Shown one piece after another: positions 1-10,487 of a stretch of DNA of 64,000 nucleotides. Within the stretch, counting starts at the first letter, position 1. Each line of letters opens with the position of its first letter. Where the stretch lies: positions 62,001 through 126,000 of the forward strand of contig JADGRQ010000007.1 of NCBI GenBank assembly GCA_017880775.1, read 5' to 3'. Origin of the DNA: Burkholderiales bacterium (GTDB lineage: Bacteria; Pseudomonadota; Gammaproteobacteria; Burkholderiales; SG8-39). A program made the translations under genes and the position numbers. The notes below the pieces were generated by a model. The model worked only from the letters and a program-made list of their open reading frames with translations, made no database searches and had not been told where the DNA came from.

Positions 1-1962
1 CGCGCTGCGGCCCGCTTCGGCGAGGCCGGCCCGCTGCTCATCATCGCCGGCGCGGGCACCGGCAAGACCAACACGCTCGCGCACCGCGTGGCGCACCTGG
101 TGCTGGAGGGGGCGAGTCCCGAGCGGATCCTGCTGCTCACCTTCACGCGCCGCGCCGCCGTGGAGATGACGCGCCGCGCGCAGCGCATCGTCGGCGAGGT
201 CCTGAAGGAAGTGAGGCTGCCGTGGTCGGGCACGTTTCACTCGATCGCGAACCGGCTGATCCGGCGCTACGCGCAGCGCCTGGGACTGGATGAGAATTTC
301 AGCGTGCTCGACCGCGGCGACGCGGCCGACCTGATGGACGTCGAGCGCCACGCGCGTGGACTGTCGAAAGCGGAGAAGCGTTTCCCGCGCAAGGACACCT
401 GCCTCGCGATCTATTCGCACCGCGTGAATACGCAGGCGCCGCTCGCCGCCACGCTGCGCGATGTGTTCCCGTGGTGCGCCGAGTGGGAGGACGAACTGAC
501 CGGGCTGTACCGCGCCTACGTAGAGCGCAAGCTCGCCAACCAGGCGCTCGATTACGACGACCTGCTGCTTTACTGGCACGTGATGATGGCGGACGAAGGC
601 CTCGCGCGCGAGATCGGCGCGCAGTTCGACCGGATCCTGGTGGACGAGTACCAGGACACCAATGTGCTGCAGGCGCAGATCCTCAAGCTCCTGCGGCCCT
701 CCGGGGAGGGCGTGACCGTGGTCGGCGACGACGCGCAGTCGATCTACTCGTTTCGCGCCGCCACCGTCGAGAACATCCTCGGCTTTCCCGCCCAGTACGC
801 GCCGAGCGCGCAGGTCGTGACGCTGGAAGAGAACTTCCGCTCCACGCAAGAGATCCTCGATGCGGCGAACGCGCTGATCGGCGAGGGGCATCGACAGTAC
901 CGGAAGGACCTGCGGGCGAAGCGCGGAGCAGGCGAAAAGCCGAGGCTGGTGACGGTGCTGGACGACCGCGGGCAGGCCGAGTACGTGGTGACGCGGGTGC
1001 TGGAAGCGCGCGAGCGCGGCGTGCTGCTCAAAAAACAGGCGGTGCTGTTCAGGAGTTCCCATCACTCCGACGTGCTGGAGCTGGAACTGGTGCGGCGGAA
1101 CATTCCTTACGTGAAGTACGGGGGTCTCAAGTTCCTCGAAGCGGCGCACGTGAAGGATCTGCTCTCGGTGCTGCGCTGGGCGGACAACCCGAAGAACCGC
1201 GTCGCGGCGTTCCGCGCGCTGCAGCTGCAGCAGGGCATCGGGCCGGGCATCGCGACGAGGATCTGCGAGCAGTTCGAGGCGAATGCGTATTCGTGGATGA
1301 GCCTGAAGACCCATTTGCCGGAGTTCGACGCCCTGATGGCCGGTCTTGGCAGCCCGCAAACGCCATGGCCCGGCCAGGTCGCGCGCGTGCGCGAGTGGTA
1401 CGAGCCGATGCTCGAGCGTCTCTACGAGGGCGCGCAGGTTCGCTCCGGCGACCTCGTGCAGCTCGAGCGGATCTCGCAGCAGTATTCGACGCGCGAGCGT
1501 TTTCTCACCGAGCTCGCGCTCGACCCGCCGCAGGCCACCGGCGACCGCGCGGGCGACCCGCTGCTCGACGAAGACTATCTGGTGCTCTCGACCATCCACT
1601 CGGCGAAGGGCCAGGAGTGGGACGCGGTGCACCTGCTCAACGTGGCGGATGGAAATTTTCCGTCGGAGTATTCGACCGGCAAACCCGAGCTCATCGAGGA
1701 GGAGCGCCGGCTCCTGTATGTCGCGATGACGCGCGCGAAGAGCGAGCTGCACCTCGTCGCGCCGCTCAAGTATTACGTGACGCAGCAGTCAAAGCGCGGC
1801 GATGCGCACGTCTACGGCGCGAGGAGCCGCTTCCTCACGCGCAAGGTGATGGCGACGCTGGAAGAAACCGTGTGGCCTGCGGGCGAGGGTGGAGTGACTG
1901 AGCCGGCGGGGGACGCGCCGCGGGTGAACGTGGCGGAGAAGCTCCGAGGGATGTGGGGGTAG
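1..1962 (+). CDS. UvrD/Rep-family ATP-dependent DNA helicase (5' end outside window)
   Basis: This is a superfamily 1A 3'-5' DNA helicase of the UvrD/Rep/PcrA type, which unwinds DNA in repair or replication restart. The frame is open from base 1, so the true start lies upstream. The Walker A motif (GAGTGKT) is read at bases 46-66, ahead of the first in-frame start codon at 88, so a start at 88 would cut off the ATP site. Further helicase motifs follow in order: DEYQDTN (motif II), [11 protein letters not shown] (III), LEENFRST (IV), [12 protein letters not shown] (V) and [10 protein letters not shown] (VI). The end lacks a RecB-type nuclease domain. The stop at 1960 is followed after 11 bases by the UPF0178 gene. 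The family is certain; which paralogue it is (UvrD, Rep or another) is not. Confidence 0.93.
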   Translation, partial: RAAARFGEAGPLLIIAGAGTGKTNTLAHRVAHLVLEGASPERILLLTFTRRAAVEMTRRAQRIVGEVLKEVRLPWSGTFHSIANRLIRRYAQRLGLDENFSVLDRGDAADLMDVERHARGLSKAEKRFPRKDTCLAIYSHRVNTQAPLAATLRDVFPWCAEWEDELTGLYRAYVERKLANQALDYDDLLLYWHVMMADEGLAREIGAQFDRILVDEYQDTNVLQAQILKLLRPSGEGVTVVGDDAQSIYSFRAATVENILGFPAQYAPSAQVVTLEENFRSTQEILDAANALIGEGHRQYRKDLRAKRGAGEKPRLVTVLDDRGQAEYVVTRVLEARERGVLLKKQAVLFRSSHHSDVLELELVRRNIPYVKYGGLKFLEAAHVKDLLSVLRWADNPKNRVAAFRALQLQQGIGPGIATRICEQFEANAYSWMSLKTHLPEFDALMAGLGSPQTPWPGQVARVREWYEPMLERLYEGAQVRSGDLVQLERISQQYSTRERFLTELALDPPQATGDRAGDPLLDEDYLVLSTIHSAKGQEWDAVHLLNVADGNFPSEYSTGKPELIEEERRLLYVAMTRAKSELHLVAPLKYYVTQQSKRGDAHVYGARSRFLTRKVMATLEETVWPAGEGGVTEPAGDAPRVNVAEKLRGMWG

Positions 1963-1973
1963 AAACCGACGCC

Positions 1974-2426
1974 ATGCACATCTGGGTCGACGCCGACGCC
2001 TGCCCCGCGGTGATCAAGGAGATCCTGTTCCGCGCCGCCGAGCGCGCGCAGATCGCGCTGACGCTGGTCGCGAACCAGCCGTTGCGCACGCCGCGCTCGC
2101 CCCTCATCCGAACGCTGCAGGTGCCGCGCGGCTTCGACGTCGCCGACAACGAGATCGCGAAGCGCCTCGCGCCGGGCGATCTGGTGATTTCCGCCGACAT
2201 CCCGCTCGCCGCCGACGTGATTGCGCGCGGCGGCCACGCGCTCAATCCGCGCGGCGAACTCTACACGCCGGACAACATCCGCGACCGCCTGTCGATGCGC
2301 GACCTGTCGGAGCAATTGCGCGAGACCGGGGTGCAGACCAGCGGCCCGCCGCCGCTCGGTCACGGCGACCGCCAGCGTTTCGCAAACCAGCTCGACCGGT
2401 TCCTTGCCAGGCTGGCGAAAACCTAA
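1974..2426 (+). CDS. UPF0178 (YaiI/YqxD, DUF188) family protein
   Basis: The 150-residue protein belongs to the YaiI/YqxD family, a conserved bacterial family of uncertain biochemical function with a PIN-like/NYN-like acidic core. The N-terminal signature WVDADACP and the later motif [10 protein letters not shown] are seen directly, and the length matches the family norm of about 150. I chose ATG 1974 because it puts the signature at residues 3-10; an upstream in-frame start at 1953 would overlap the helicase gene and add non-conserved residues. It lies just behind the helicase gene and converges on gshA, with a 4-base overlap of the two stop regions. Confidence 0.88.
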   Translation: MHIWVDADACPAVIKEILFRAAERAQIALTLVANQPLRTPRSPLIRTLQVPRGFDVADNEIAKRLAPGDLVISADIPLAADVIARGGHALNPRGELYTPDNIRDRLSMRDLSEQLRETGVQTSGPPPLGHGDRQRFANQLDRFLARLAKT

Positions 2427-3940
2427 ACCCCCAGCCGCTCCCGCGACAGGTACTGCTGCCGGTAGAGCTCAAACGGCATGGTGTCCGCGGCTTCGATTTT
2501 CTTCTGTTCCGCGTGCGATTCTTCGGCCATGCGCGCGAAGCGCTGTTCCACTTCGGCGGACGGCGGATGGCTCTGCAGCGTGTCATGGTGCTGCTGCGAC
2601 TGCGCCAGCGCGAACCGCACGTAGGAGTTGTCGAACTTCCGCGCCATCGCCTCGAGCACGCGGGCGGAAGGCACCAGCGCGGGATCGCCCAGTGCAGCAG
2701 CCGCGGATGCGAGGGCTTCGCCATATGCGTTTCCGCCGTGCACCGCATCGAGCGCGGCCGCGATCGGCCCGCACTCTGCGACCACCCGGGCGCCCCATTC
2801 CGGCAGGGCAAACTCTTTGCCATGCCGCTCCAGCCGCAGGCCCGGATCGCGGCCGCGCGCGGCCGCACGGTGCTGGTTGCGCGCAAGCCCCGCGATCTCC
2901 TCCGGCGTGTCCGGCGGGCTGTCGGAGAGCAGGCAGTACAGCAGGTACACATCGAGAAAGCGGATGGTGGCGGCACGAATGCCGATCGGGCAGAACGGGT
3001 CGAGATCCATCAGCCGCACCTCTACGTACTCGATGCCGCGCTCCCGGAGCGCGTGCAGCGGCCGCTCGCCCTGCCTGATCACGCGCTTGGGCCGGATGGT
3101 GCCGTAGAACTCATTCTCGATCTGCAGCAGCGTGACCGCGAGCTGCCTGTACTCACTGTCCGGCCCGATGATGCCGATCTTCTCGTACGGCGGATAAGGC
3201 CGCGTCAGCGCGTCCTGCAGCGATGCGCCGTAGCCCTCGAGGCTGTTGTAGCTCACCGCGAGCGAGGCCTGCGCGTCGCTCTGGTAACCGAGCGGCCCCA
3301 TCCTGAGCGACGTAGCCCCGGGCCGGTACAGCGTGCCGCCTTTCAGTGCCTGCAGGTCGTGCCGGCGCCCGGCAACGAAGCTCGAACACACCGCGGGCGA
3401 CGCGCCGAACAGGTACAGCAGCAGCCACGAATGGCGCCGGAAATTGCGGATCAGCGAAAAATATCCGTCGTTCGAAACGCCGGGGAGCGAGAAGTTGTAG
3501 TGGATGCCGGAGATGGTCTGCATGCGCCGGCCGTAGCGGTACGAAAGGCCGGTGCGATACACGGTCTTGGCGCGGCCGACGTTGGACGACCCGTAGCGGC
3601 CGATCGGTATGGCGTCATCCGCGGGCAGCCCGCAGGGCATGCTCGAACCCCACAGCATCTCGTCGCCCACGTGCCGGAACACGACCTGGTGGATTTGCGT
3701 GAGCTCCTCGAGGCAGGCCTCGACGCCGGCGTGCACGCCGGTGATGAGTTCCAGCTGCGACTCGCTGAAATCGGTGGTGATGTGCGGATGGGTGAGCGCG
3801 GAGCCGAGCGCCGCCGGATGCGGCAGCGTAGAGAGCTTGCCGTCGGCGCGCACGCGCAGGCTCTCCTTCTCGATGCCGCGGCGGATGCCCTTCAGCGTTT
3901 CGGCAGGCAGTGCGCGCAGGCGTTGCTCGAGGTTGCTCAT
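2423..3940 (-). CDS. gshA: Glutamate-cysteine ligase (class I GshA)
   Basis: This enzyme performs the first, ATP-dependent step of glutathione synthesis, joining cysteine to the gamma-carboxyl of glutamate in the cytosol. The 505-residue length is close to the E. coli enzyme (518). Hallmarks of the proteobacterial class are the N-terminal [19 protein letters not shown], the MLWGSSMP segment near residue 100, [24 protein letters not shown] near 165 and the [10 protein letters not shown] segment. A ribosome site (AGGGG) lies 7-8 bases before ATG 3940. It is monocistronic as far as can be seen, converging on the UPF0178 gene. gshB is not in the window. Confidence 0.97.
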   Translation of the reverse strand: MSNLEQRLRALPAETLKGIRRGIEKESLRVRADGKLSTLPHPAALGSALTHPHITTDFSESQLELITGVHAGVEACLEELTQIHQVVFRHVGDEMLWGSSMPCGLPADDAIPIGRYGSSNVGRAKTVYRTGLSYRYGRRMQTISGIHYNFSLPGVSNDGYFSLIRNFRRHSWLLLYLFGASPAVCSSFVAGRRHDLQALKGGTLYRPGATSLRMGPLGYQSDAQASLAVSYNSLEGYGASLQDALTRPYPPYEKIGIIGPDSEYRQLAVTLLQIENEFYGTIRPKRVIRQGERPLHALRERGIEYVEVRLMDLDPFCPIGIRAATIRFLDVYLLYCLLSDSPPDTPEEIAGLARNQHRAAARGRDPGLRLERHGKEFALPEWGARVVAECGPIAAALDAVHGGNAYGEALASAAAALGDPALVPSARVLEAMARKFDNSYVRFALAQSQQHHDTLQSHPPSAEVEQRFARMAEESHAEQKKIEAADTMPFELYRQQYLSRERLGV

Positions 3941-3980
3941 GCGGTTGCCCCTGGATGGTTCAGTTCTGCCGCGGGCGGCG

Positions 3981-4946
3981 TCACTCCGCCTTGATCCCGG
4001 CGTCCTTGATGACCTTCGACCACTTGGCCATTTCGCTGCGGATGAACGCGTCGAACTGTTCCGGCGTGCTGCCGACCGGCACCAGCCCGCGCGCGATGAA
4101 TTGCTCCTTCACGTCGGGCAGGTTGACGGCCTTGACGATCTCGCGGTTGAGCCGGTCCACCACGTTTTTCGGCGTGCCGCCGGTGGTCATGAAGCCGTGC
4201 CAGATGCCGGTGTCGTACCCGGGCAGTCCCGATTCGGACATCGTCGGCACTTCCGGCGCCTGGGAGGCGCGCTGCGCGGAGGAGACCGCGAGCGCCTTCA
4301 GTTTGCCGGCCTTGACCTGCGGCAGCGCGGTGACCATGTTGTCGAACAACAGCGCGGTGGCACCCGAGAGCAGGTCGACGTACGCCGGCGCGGTTCCCTT
4401 GTACGGGATGTGTGTCATCTTCGTGCCGGTCATGTTCATGAACAGTTCGGCGGCGAAGTGCTGCGAACTGCCGCTGCCGCCCGAGGCGAAATTGAGTTTG
4501 TCGGGGTTGGCCTTCAGGTAGGCGATCAGTTCCTTGACGTTGTTGGCGGGCACCGCCGGATTCGCCACCAGCAGCAGCGGTCCGGTCACCAGCAGCGTCA
4601 CCGGCGCGAGGTCCTTCAATGTGTCGTAAGGCAGTTTCGCAACCAGATACGGGTTGGTCGCGTGCCCGAACGCGTTCAGTACCAGCGTATGCCCGTCGGG
4701 CGCGGCCTTGGCGACCAGGTCGGTGCCGACGATCGCGTTGGCGCCGGGCTTGTTCTCCACCACCACCGGCTGGCCGATGCTCTCGGACATCTTTTGCCCG
4801 ATCATGCGGCCCATGTAGTCGGTCGCGCCGCCGGGCGCGAACGGCACGATCAGGCGCAGCGGCTTGGTGAACACCTGCTGCGCCGTTGCGCCGCCCGCGG
4901 CCAGTGCAGCCGCAATTGCCAGGACTCCCATCCATTTCGTCCGCAT
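3981..4946 (-). CDS. Bug-family tripartite tricarboxylate transporter substrate-binding protein (TctC-like)
   Basis: This is a periplasmic solute receptor of the Bug/TctC family, which binds carboxylates and related small acids in a Venus-flytrap fold. The 321-residue protein begins with a signal peptide (MRTKWMG, then a hydrophobic stretch, cleavage expected after ATA near residue 22). The family pattern follows: PLRLIVPFAPGG, VVENKPGANAIVGTD, FASGGSGSSQHFAAELF. A strong ribosome site (GGAGGG, 7 bases ahead of ATG 4946) lies inside the end of the dehydrogenase gene. It is the last gene of a tightly spaced operon with two catabolic enzymes, suggesting the receptor captures their substrate. 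No tctA/tctB membrane genes are nearby, as is common for orphan Bug receptors. Confidence 0.93.
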   Translation of the reverse strand: MRTKWMGVLAIAAALAAGGATAQQVFTKPLRLIVPFAPGGATDYMGRMIGQKMSESIGQPVVVENKPGANAIVGTDLVAKAAPDGHTLVLNAFGHATNPYLVAKLPYDTLKDLAPVTLLVTGPLLLVANPAVPANNVKELIAYLKANPDKLNFASGGSGSSQHFAAELFMNMTGTKMTHIPYKGTAPAYVDLLSGATALLFDNMVTALPQVKAGKLKALAVSSAQRASQAPEVPTMSESGLPGYDTGIWHGFMTTGGTPKNVVDRLNREIVKAVNLPDVKEQFIARGLVPVGSTPEQFDAFIRSEMAKWSKVIKDAGIKAE

Positions 4947-4948
4947 GT

Positions 4949-5962
4949 TCAGTGCCCTCCGGCGGGTGATGTGAAACTCGGACGCTGCGCGCGTCGTGCC
5001 TGCGCCTGCTCCCAGATTTCCGGGTTGACGAGGTTCTCGGGGCGCATTCCCGCCAGCAGGCGCAGCACTTCCTTTGCTGCGCCTTCGCCCATGCGTTTCG
5101 AGGCTTCCTGCGTGAGGCCGGCGGCGTGCGGCGTGAGCAACACGTTGTCGAGGCCGAGGAAAGGATGGTTGCGCGGCAGTGGCTGCTCGCCGTAGACGTC
5201 GATCGCGGCGCCGGCGATCCAGCGCTCGCGCAGCGCGGTGGCGAGCGCGGCCTCGTCGATCACCGCGCCACGCGCGGCGTTCACCACCAGCGCGTGCGGC
5301 TTCATCATGCGCAGGCGGCGCGCATCGAGAAGATGCCTGGTCTGCGGCGTGAGCGGGCAGTTGAGCGAGACGAAGTCGCTCGCGGCGAACAATTCATCGA
5401 GCTGGGCGCGTCCGATGAATCCGGGCAACGCGTCCATGCGGCGCTGGTGACCGAGCACGCGCATGCCGAAGCCGTGATGGCAGATTTCTGCGATACGCAG
5501 GCCGATCGCGCCGACGCCGACGATGCCGATCGTGCGTCCGGCAAGTTCGATGGTGCTCTCGGAGCGGCGGCGCGCCTCCGACCAGCCGATGGCGCGCAGG
5601 TCGCGGTCCATCGCTGCGAGCTGGCGCGCGAGGTTGATCAGGCTGCCGACGCAGTATTCGGCCACGGCTTCGGCGTTGACGCCCGGGACGTTGGCGACGG
5701 GCACGCATTGGGCGGTCGCGGCCTCGACCGGGATCAGGTCGAGGCCTGTGCCGTGGCGCACGATGCCGAGCAGGCGGTGCGGCGTGTCGAGCAGGTCGGC
5801 CGGAAGCTGCGTGCGCACCACCAGCACGTCGGCTTGGCCGAGCATGCGCTTCAGCGTTTCGGCGCCCGGATCGGGCGCGACGACGATCTCGGCGGTGGAT
5901 TCGAGCATCCGGTTGCCCGCCGGATCCATCGGCAGCGTGGTGAGGACTCTGGGTCGCATCAT
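4949..5962 (-). CDS. D-isomer-specific 2-hydroxyacid dehydrogenase
   Basis: This is an NAD(P)-dependent oxidoreductase of the D-2-hydroxyacid dehydrogenase family (phosphoglycerate dehydrogenase-like), interconverting a 2-hydroxy acid and a 2-keto acid. The 337-residue form shows the nucleotide-binding GVGAIG motif at about 149-154 and the catalytic triad Arg231 (in NAARGAVID), Glu260 and His279 (in LLTPHAAG). I chose ATG 5962 (followed at once by a second ATG) because the upstream gene stops at 5979; a longer version would overlap it and add a non-conserved stretch. It lies 16 bases after the enolase-superfamily gene and 2 bases before the Bug receptor gene. The substrate is unknown; a sugar-acid-derived compound is likely from context. 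Confidence 0.9.
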   Translation of the reverse strand: MMRPRVLTTLPMDPAGNRMLESTAEIVVAPDPGAETLKRMLGQADVLVVRTQLPADLLDTPHRLLGIVRHGTGLDLIPVEAATAQCVPVANVPGVNAEAVAEYCVGSLINLARQLAAMDRDLRAIGWSEARRRSESTIELAGRTIGIVGVGAIGLRIAEICHHGFGMRVLGHQRRMDALPGFIGRAQLDELFAASDFVSLNCPLTPQTRHLLDARRLRMMKPHALVVNAARGAVIDEAALATALRERWIAGAAIDVYGEQPLPRNHPFLGLDNVLLTPHAAGLTQEASKRMGEGAAKEVLRLLAGMRPENLVNPEIWEQAQARRAQRPSFTSPAGGH

Positions 5963-5978
5963 GGCGTTCACTGCCGGG

Positions 5979-7118
5979 TCAGGCGACCCGGTACTGGTCG
6001 AGGATCTTGCGGTCAATCTCGATGCCCAGGCCGGGTGCGGTGGGCACGTCGACGAAGCCCTTGGTGTGGGTGAGGCTGGTCTGGCTCAACCGGTCGCGGA
6101 ACGGATTGAAGGTCTGCTCGTATTCCAGCATCGGCGGCATCGGCACCAGGCACGGCGGACACTCGGGGAGCGACGCGAGGAAGTGGATCGTGGCCGCGAG
6201 GCCGATGGCCGTGCCCCAGGCGTGCGGAATGCACTGCACCGAGTGCGCCTGCGCGAGCGCAGCGATCTTCTTGCACTCGGTGATGCCGCCGGCAGCGCAC
6301 ACGTCGGGCTGGATGATGTCCATCGCCCGCTTGGCGAGAATCTCGCGGAAGCCGAACTTGGTGAACTCGTTCTCGCCGCCCGCCACCGCCATGTCCAGGC
6401 GCCGGCTCACTTCCACGTAGCCGTCCAGGTCTTCGGGCGAGACCGGCTCCTCGAACCAGCGCACGTCGAACTTCTCGAGCTCGCGGCCGATGTTGATCGC
6501 CTGCGGCACGTTGAAGCAGTGGTTCGCATCCACCATCAGCTTCACATCCGGACCGATGGCGTCGCGCACCGCGGCAACCCGATCGAGGTCCTTTTTGATC
6601 GAACCGAGGCCGATCTTCATCTTCAGGGCGCGGAATCCCTGCTCGACGTAGCCGCGCGCTTCCTCGGCGGCTTCCTCGTTCAGGCGCTCCATGTTCTTGA
6701 AGTAAAGGCCGGTGGCATAGGCCTCGACTTTCGTCCGGAACGCGCCGCCGATCAGCTTGTGAATCGGCTGCTTGCACGCCTTGCCGATGATGTCCCAGAG
6801 CGCGATGTCGACGCCGCTGATGCCCGAGATCGTCATGCCCGTGAGGCCGTAGTCCTTGACCTTGTTATAGAGCGCCTCCCAGATCACTTCGACGTCGAAG
6901 GGATCCTTGGCGATGATCGAGGGCTTGAGCAGCGTATCGACGATCGATTTGCACACCGCCGAGGGGCCGTAGCAGTCGCCCCAGCCGGTGATGCCTTCGT
7001 CGGTGCGGACCTCGACCACCAGCGCGCCCTTGGTCTTGTAGAACCAGCCGCGGGACGAGGTGAAGGGTTCGTCGACGTTGACCGAGAGTTGGTGCGAGAT
7101 GACGTCGGTGATCTTCAT
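5979..7118 (-). CDS. Mandelate racemase/muconate lactonizing enzyme family protein (enolase superfamily)
   Basis: This is a Mg-dependent enolase-superfamily enzyme that removes the alpha proton of a carboxylate; family members are mostly acid-sugar dehydratases or racemases. In the 379 residues the KxK base motif (K166, K168), metal ligands D197, E223 and E249, and the Asp272/His299 pair are visible, which places it in the mandelate racemase subgroup. N199 is also in the conserved DANHC segment. The start ATG 7118 gives a canonical N-terminus (MKITDV). It sits 2 bases after the FKBP gene and upstream of the dehydrogenase and Bug receptor genes. A dehydratase followed by a dehydrogenase suggests catabolism of a sugar acid, but the substrate cannot be read from sequence. 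Confidence 0.91.
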   Translation of the reverse strand: MKITDVISHQLSVNVDEPFTSSRGWFYKTKGALVVEVRTDEGITGWGDCYGPSAVCKSIVDTLLKPSIIAKDPFDVEVIWEALYNKVKDYGLTGMTISGISGVDIALWDIIGKACKQPIHKLIGGAFRTKVEAYATGLYFKNMERLNEEAAEEARGYVEQGFRALKMKIGLGSIKKDLDRVAAVRDAIGPDVKLMVDANHCFNVPQAINIGRELEKFDVRWFEEPVSPEDLDGYVEVSRRLDMAVAGGENEFTKFGFREILAKRAMDIIQPDVCAAGGITECKKIAALAQAHSVQCIPHAWGTAIGLAATIHFLASLPECPPCLVPMPPMLEYEQTFNPFRDRLSQTSLTHTKGFVDVPTAPGLGIEIDRKILDQYRVA

Positions 7119-7120
7119 GT

Positions 7121-7474
7121 TCAGGCGACCCCGAGCAGTTCCACCTCGAAGATCAGGGTCGCGTTCGGCGGGATCACACCGCCTGCGCCGCGCGCGCCGT
7201 AGCCGAGCTCCGGCGGAATGGTGAGTTTTCTGGTGCCGCCTACCTTCATGCCCTGTACGCCTTCATCCCAACCCTTGATGACCTGGCCTTCGGCGAGCGG
7301 GAACACGAACGGGTCGTTGCGGTCCTTGCTCGAATCGAACTTCTTGCCCGCCGCGCCGCCGTACATCAGCCAGCCGGTGTAGTGCACGGTGACACGCTGG
7401 CCGGCAGTCGCAGCTGCGCCTTCGCCGACGACGACCTCGTCGATGATCAGGCCGCTGGGGGTTGTGGTGGGCAT
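7121..7474 (-). CDS. FKBP-type peptidyl-prolyl cis-trans isomerase
   Basis: This 117-residue single-domain FKBP catalyses cis-trans isomerisation of X-Pro bonds during folding. It shows the domain core [53 protein letters not shown] and [14 protein letters not shown], and has no signal peptide, so it is cytosolic. ATG 7474 is preferred because it has an AAGAAGAG ribosome site just upstream and the family N-terminus; a longer frame to 7537 would use a start inside the likely promoter. It is the first gene of the operon with the enolase-superfamily protein, dehydrogenase and Bug receptor (spacings 2, 16 and 2 bases). Confidence 0.95.
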   Translation of the reverse strand: MPTTTPSGLIIDEVVVGEGAAATAGQRVTVHYTGWLMYGGAAGKKFDSSKDRNDPFVFPLAEGQVIKGWDEGVQGMKVGGTRKLTIPPELGYGARGAGGVIPPNATLIFEVELLGVA

Positions 7475-7503
7475 GGAAAACTCTTCTTTGACGGGAAGAC
7501 GGC

Positions 7504-7509
7504 ATTGTA
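7504..7509 (-). promoter_or_regulatory. Candidate -10 element for the FKBP operon
   Basis: Read on the minus strand, TACAAT (5 of 6 matches to the sigma-70 -10 consensus) lies about 30 bases upstream of the FKBP start codon, giving a predicted leader of some 20 bases. No good -35 match was found at the usual spacing, so this is a weak call based on position and the hexamer only. Confidence 0.35.
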
Positions 7510-7554
7510 GGCGAGCAGGGCGGGCGCCTGCGCGCAACCAGCGAACTGAATGTT

Positions 7555-7719
7555 CTATTTGCTGCGGAAATGCTCGCGCAGCAGTCGCTTGGTGTGGCGG
7601 GCAGTCTCGCGGGTGGGGCTGGTCCGCGCGTTGCGCTCGAAGAACTCCCTCCCGAGGTCATAGGGGGACGGCGTCGTGAGCTTTTGCTTGGCGCGCGGCG
7701 CCAGACGGACCGATTTCAC
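7555..7719 (-). CDS. Possible small basic protein downstream of the PIN toxin
   Basis: An open frame of 54 codons begins with GTG whose last two bases form part of the PIN gene's TGA stop (GTGA overlap), the classical arrangement for translational coupling. The product is rich in Arg and Lys (begins [11 protein letters not shown], ends REHFRSK) with no recognisable domain, signal or membrane segment. I do not recognise the family. In favour of a real gene are the overlap and the lack of any other gene between 7475 and 7716; against it are the small size and the GTG start. It could be a third, co-translated member of the toxin-antitoxin operon or a chance frame. Confidence 0.4.
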   Translation of the reverse strand: MKSVRLAPRAKQKLTTPSPYDLGREFFERNARTSPTRETARHTKRLLREHFRSK

Positions 7720-8102
7720 CAGATCACCTCGAGACCGCGGGAGCGTCGCAGCTCGGCGTCAGACGTAACCAAACGGGCGCGGTGCGCGACCGCGGTGGCT
7801 GCGATGATGCGGTCGGCAGGATCGCGGTGCGGGAAGTCATCGGACTGGGAGAGCACGGCGATGCGGGGAGTGATCGGCAATACCCGGATTGCTCGCCCTT
7901 CGAGAATCTTTTCGATGAAGAGGACTCCATCGGCGGCAGGATCGATGCGTCCCTTCGCGATCAGCATGGCGATTTCCCAGATGCTGATGTCGCTCACGGC
8001 GAGCGGCCCATGCTCTCCTTCCAGCGCGGCGCGGGCGCGACGCGAAAGCTTCTGCGGCTCCAGCGCGTCGTGAATCAGGACGTGGGTATCAACAACGACC
8101 AC
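7716..8102 (-). CDS. PIN-domain toxin (VapC-like ribonuclease)
   Basis: This is a type II toxin of the PIN family, a Mg-dependent endoribonuclease. The 128-residue product carries the acidic active-site set: Asp5 (VVVVDTHVL), Glu43 (SIWEIAML), Asp94/Asp97 (HRDPADRIIAATA) and Asp115 (LVTSD). I chose GTG 8102, which directly precedes the first beta strand and overlaps the antitoxin gene by 14 bases; a longer frame to 8225 would run through most of the antitoxin gene. Overlap with an upstream Phd/YefM-like gene is the standard toxin-antitoxin layout. The SIWE motif is that of the group often annotated as PIN toxins paired with Phd-type antitoxins. Confidence 0.87.
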   Translation of the reverse strand: MVVVDTHVLIHDALEPQKLSRRARAALEGEHGPLAVSDISIWEIAMLIAKGRIDPAADGVLFIEKILEGRAIRVLPITPRIAVLSQSDDFPHRDPADRIIAATAVAHRARLVTSDAELRRSRGLEVIW

Positions 8103-8328
8103 GCTCGGCGTTCCAGCGAGCGCCCGTAGGGCTGATGACGTCACCCACGCGCGCTTTACCGCGCAACGATTTGAGCCATTCGCGTGCCTGGGCTGCGCTG
8201 TCTCCCTCGGGAACGATTCGGGCAATCACGCGGCCGTGAACCGTCACTTCGATTGCCTCGCCCTTCTGAACCCGAGCGAGGTAGGTCGGGAGGTTCTGGC
8301 GCAATTCGGTGATTTTGACTTTGGACAT
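8089..8328 (-). CDS. Phd/YefM-type antitoxin
   Basis: The 79-residue protein starts MSKVKITELRQNLPTYL and contains GEAIEVTVHGRVIARIVP, the N-terminal DNA-binding fold of Phd/YefM or AbrB-like antitoxins. The C-terminal part (REWLKSLRGKARVGD) would be the flexible segment that wraps and blocks the PIN toxin encoded by the next, overlapping gene. Antitoxins of this class usually repress their own operon; an inverted repeat lies 16-34 bases upstream of the start codon. The family is clear; the exact subfamily is less so. Confidence 0.85.
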   Translation of the reverse strand: MSKVKITELRQNLPTYLARVQKGEAIEVTVHGRVIARIVPEGDSAAQAREWLKSLRGKARVGDVISPTGARWNAERGRC

Positions 8329-8343
8329 GGTGGCAGGGAAATA

Positions 8344-8362
8344 TGTACAGCTGAAGCGTACA
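8344..8362. promoter_or_regulatory. Inverted repeat upstream of the antitoxin gene (candidate operator)
   Basis: TGTAC and GTACA half-sites separated by 9 bases form an imperfect palindrome 16 bases upstream of the antitoxin start. Position and symmetry fit an autoregulatory operator bound by a dimeric Phd/YefM-type antitoxin. This is inference; no consensus for this particular family can be checked here. Confidence 0.4.
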
Positions 8363-8448
8363 GAACGGGCCGCGGATGGTCAAGTTGCCGTCGGGCAGAA
8401 GTCCGTGCGCGTGCCGTACAATGCGCGCCCCGTCGAGCCCCACGCCAG

Positions 8449-10332
<1,884 letters not shown>

Positions 10333-10361
10333 ATCTTTTGAGAACAGCGGCTTGGTTGTGG

Positions 10362-10389
10362 ATTGAAACCGGGTTCACCGCCCCCACAT
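10362..10389 (+). promoter_or_regulatory. Candidate sigma-32 (heat-shock) promoter of lon
   Basis: ATTGAAA at 10362-10368 and CCCCACAT at 10382-10389, separated by 13 bases, closely resemble the sigma-32 consensus (TTGAAA, 11-16 bases, CCCCAT-T). Transcription would begin near 10395-10397. Lon is a classic member of the heat-shock regulon, so the match is in the expected place. If correct, the upstream ATG at 10398 would be essentially leaderless, arguing for a downstream translation start. Confidence 0.6.
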
Positions 10390-10487
10390 GCTGAGGCATG
10401 ACCCCGTCCATCTGGCACCAACATGCACTAGACAGCCAACTGCCCGCCGTGACGGGCGGTTCGCGTCCCGAAAAGGACGTCACGCCC

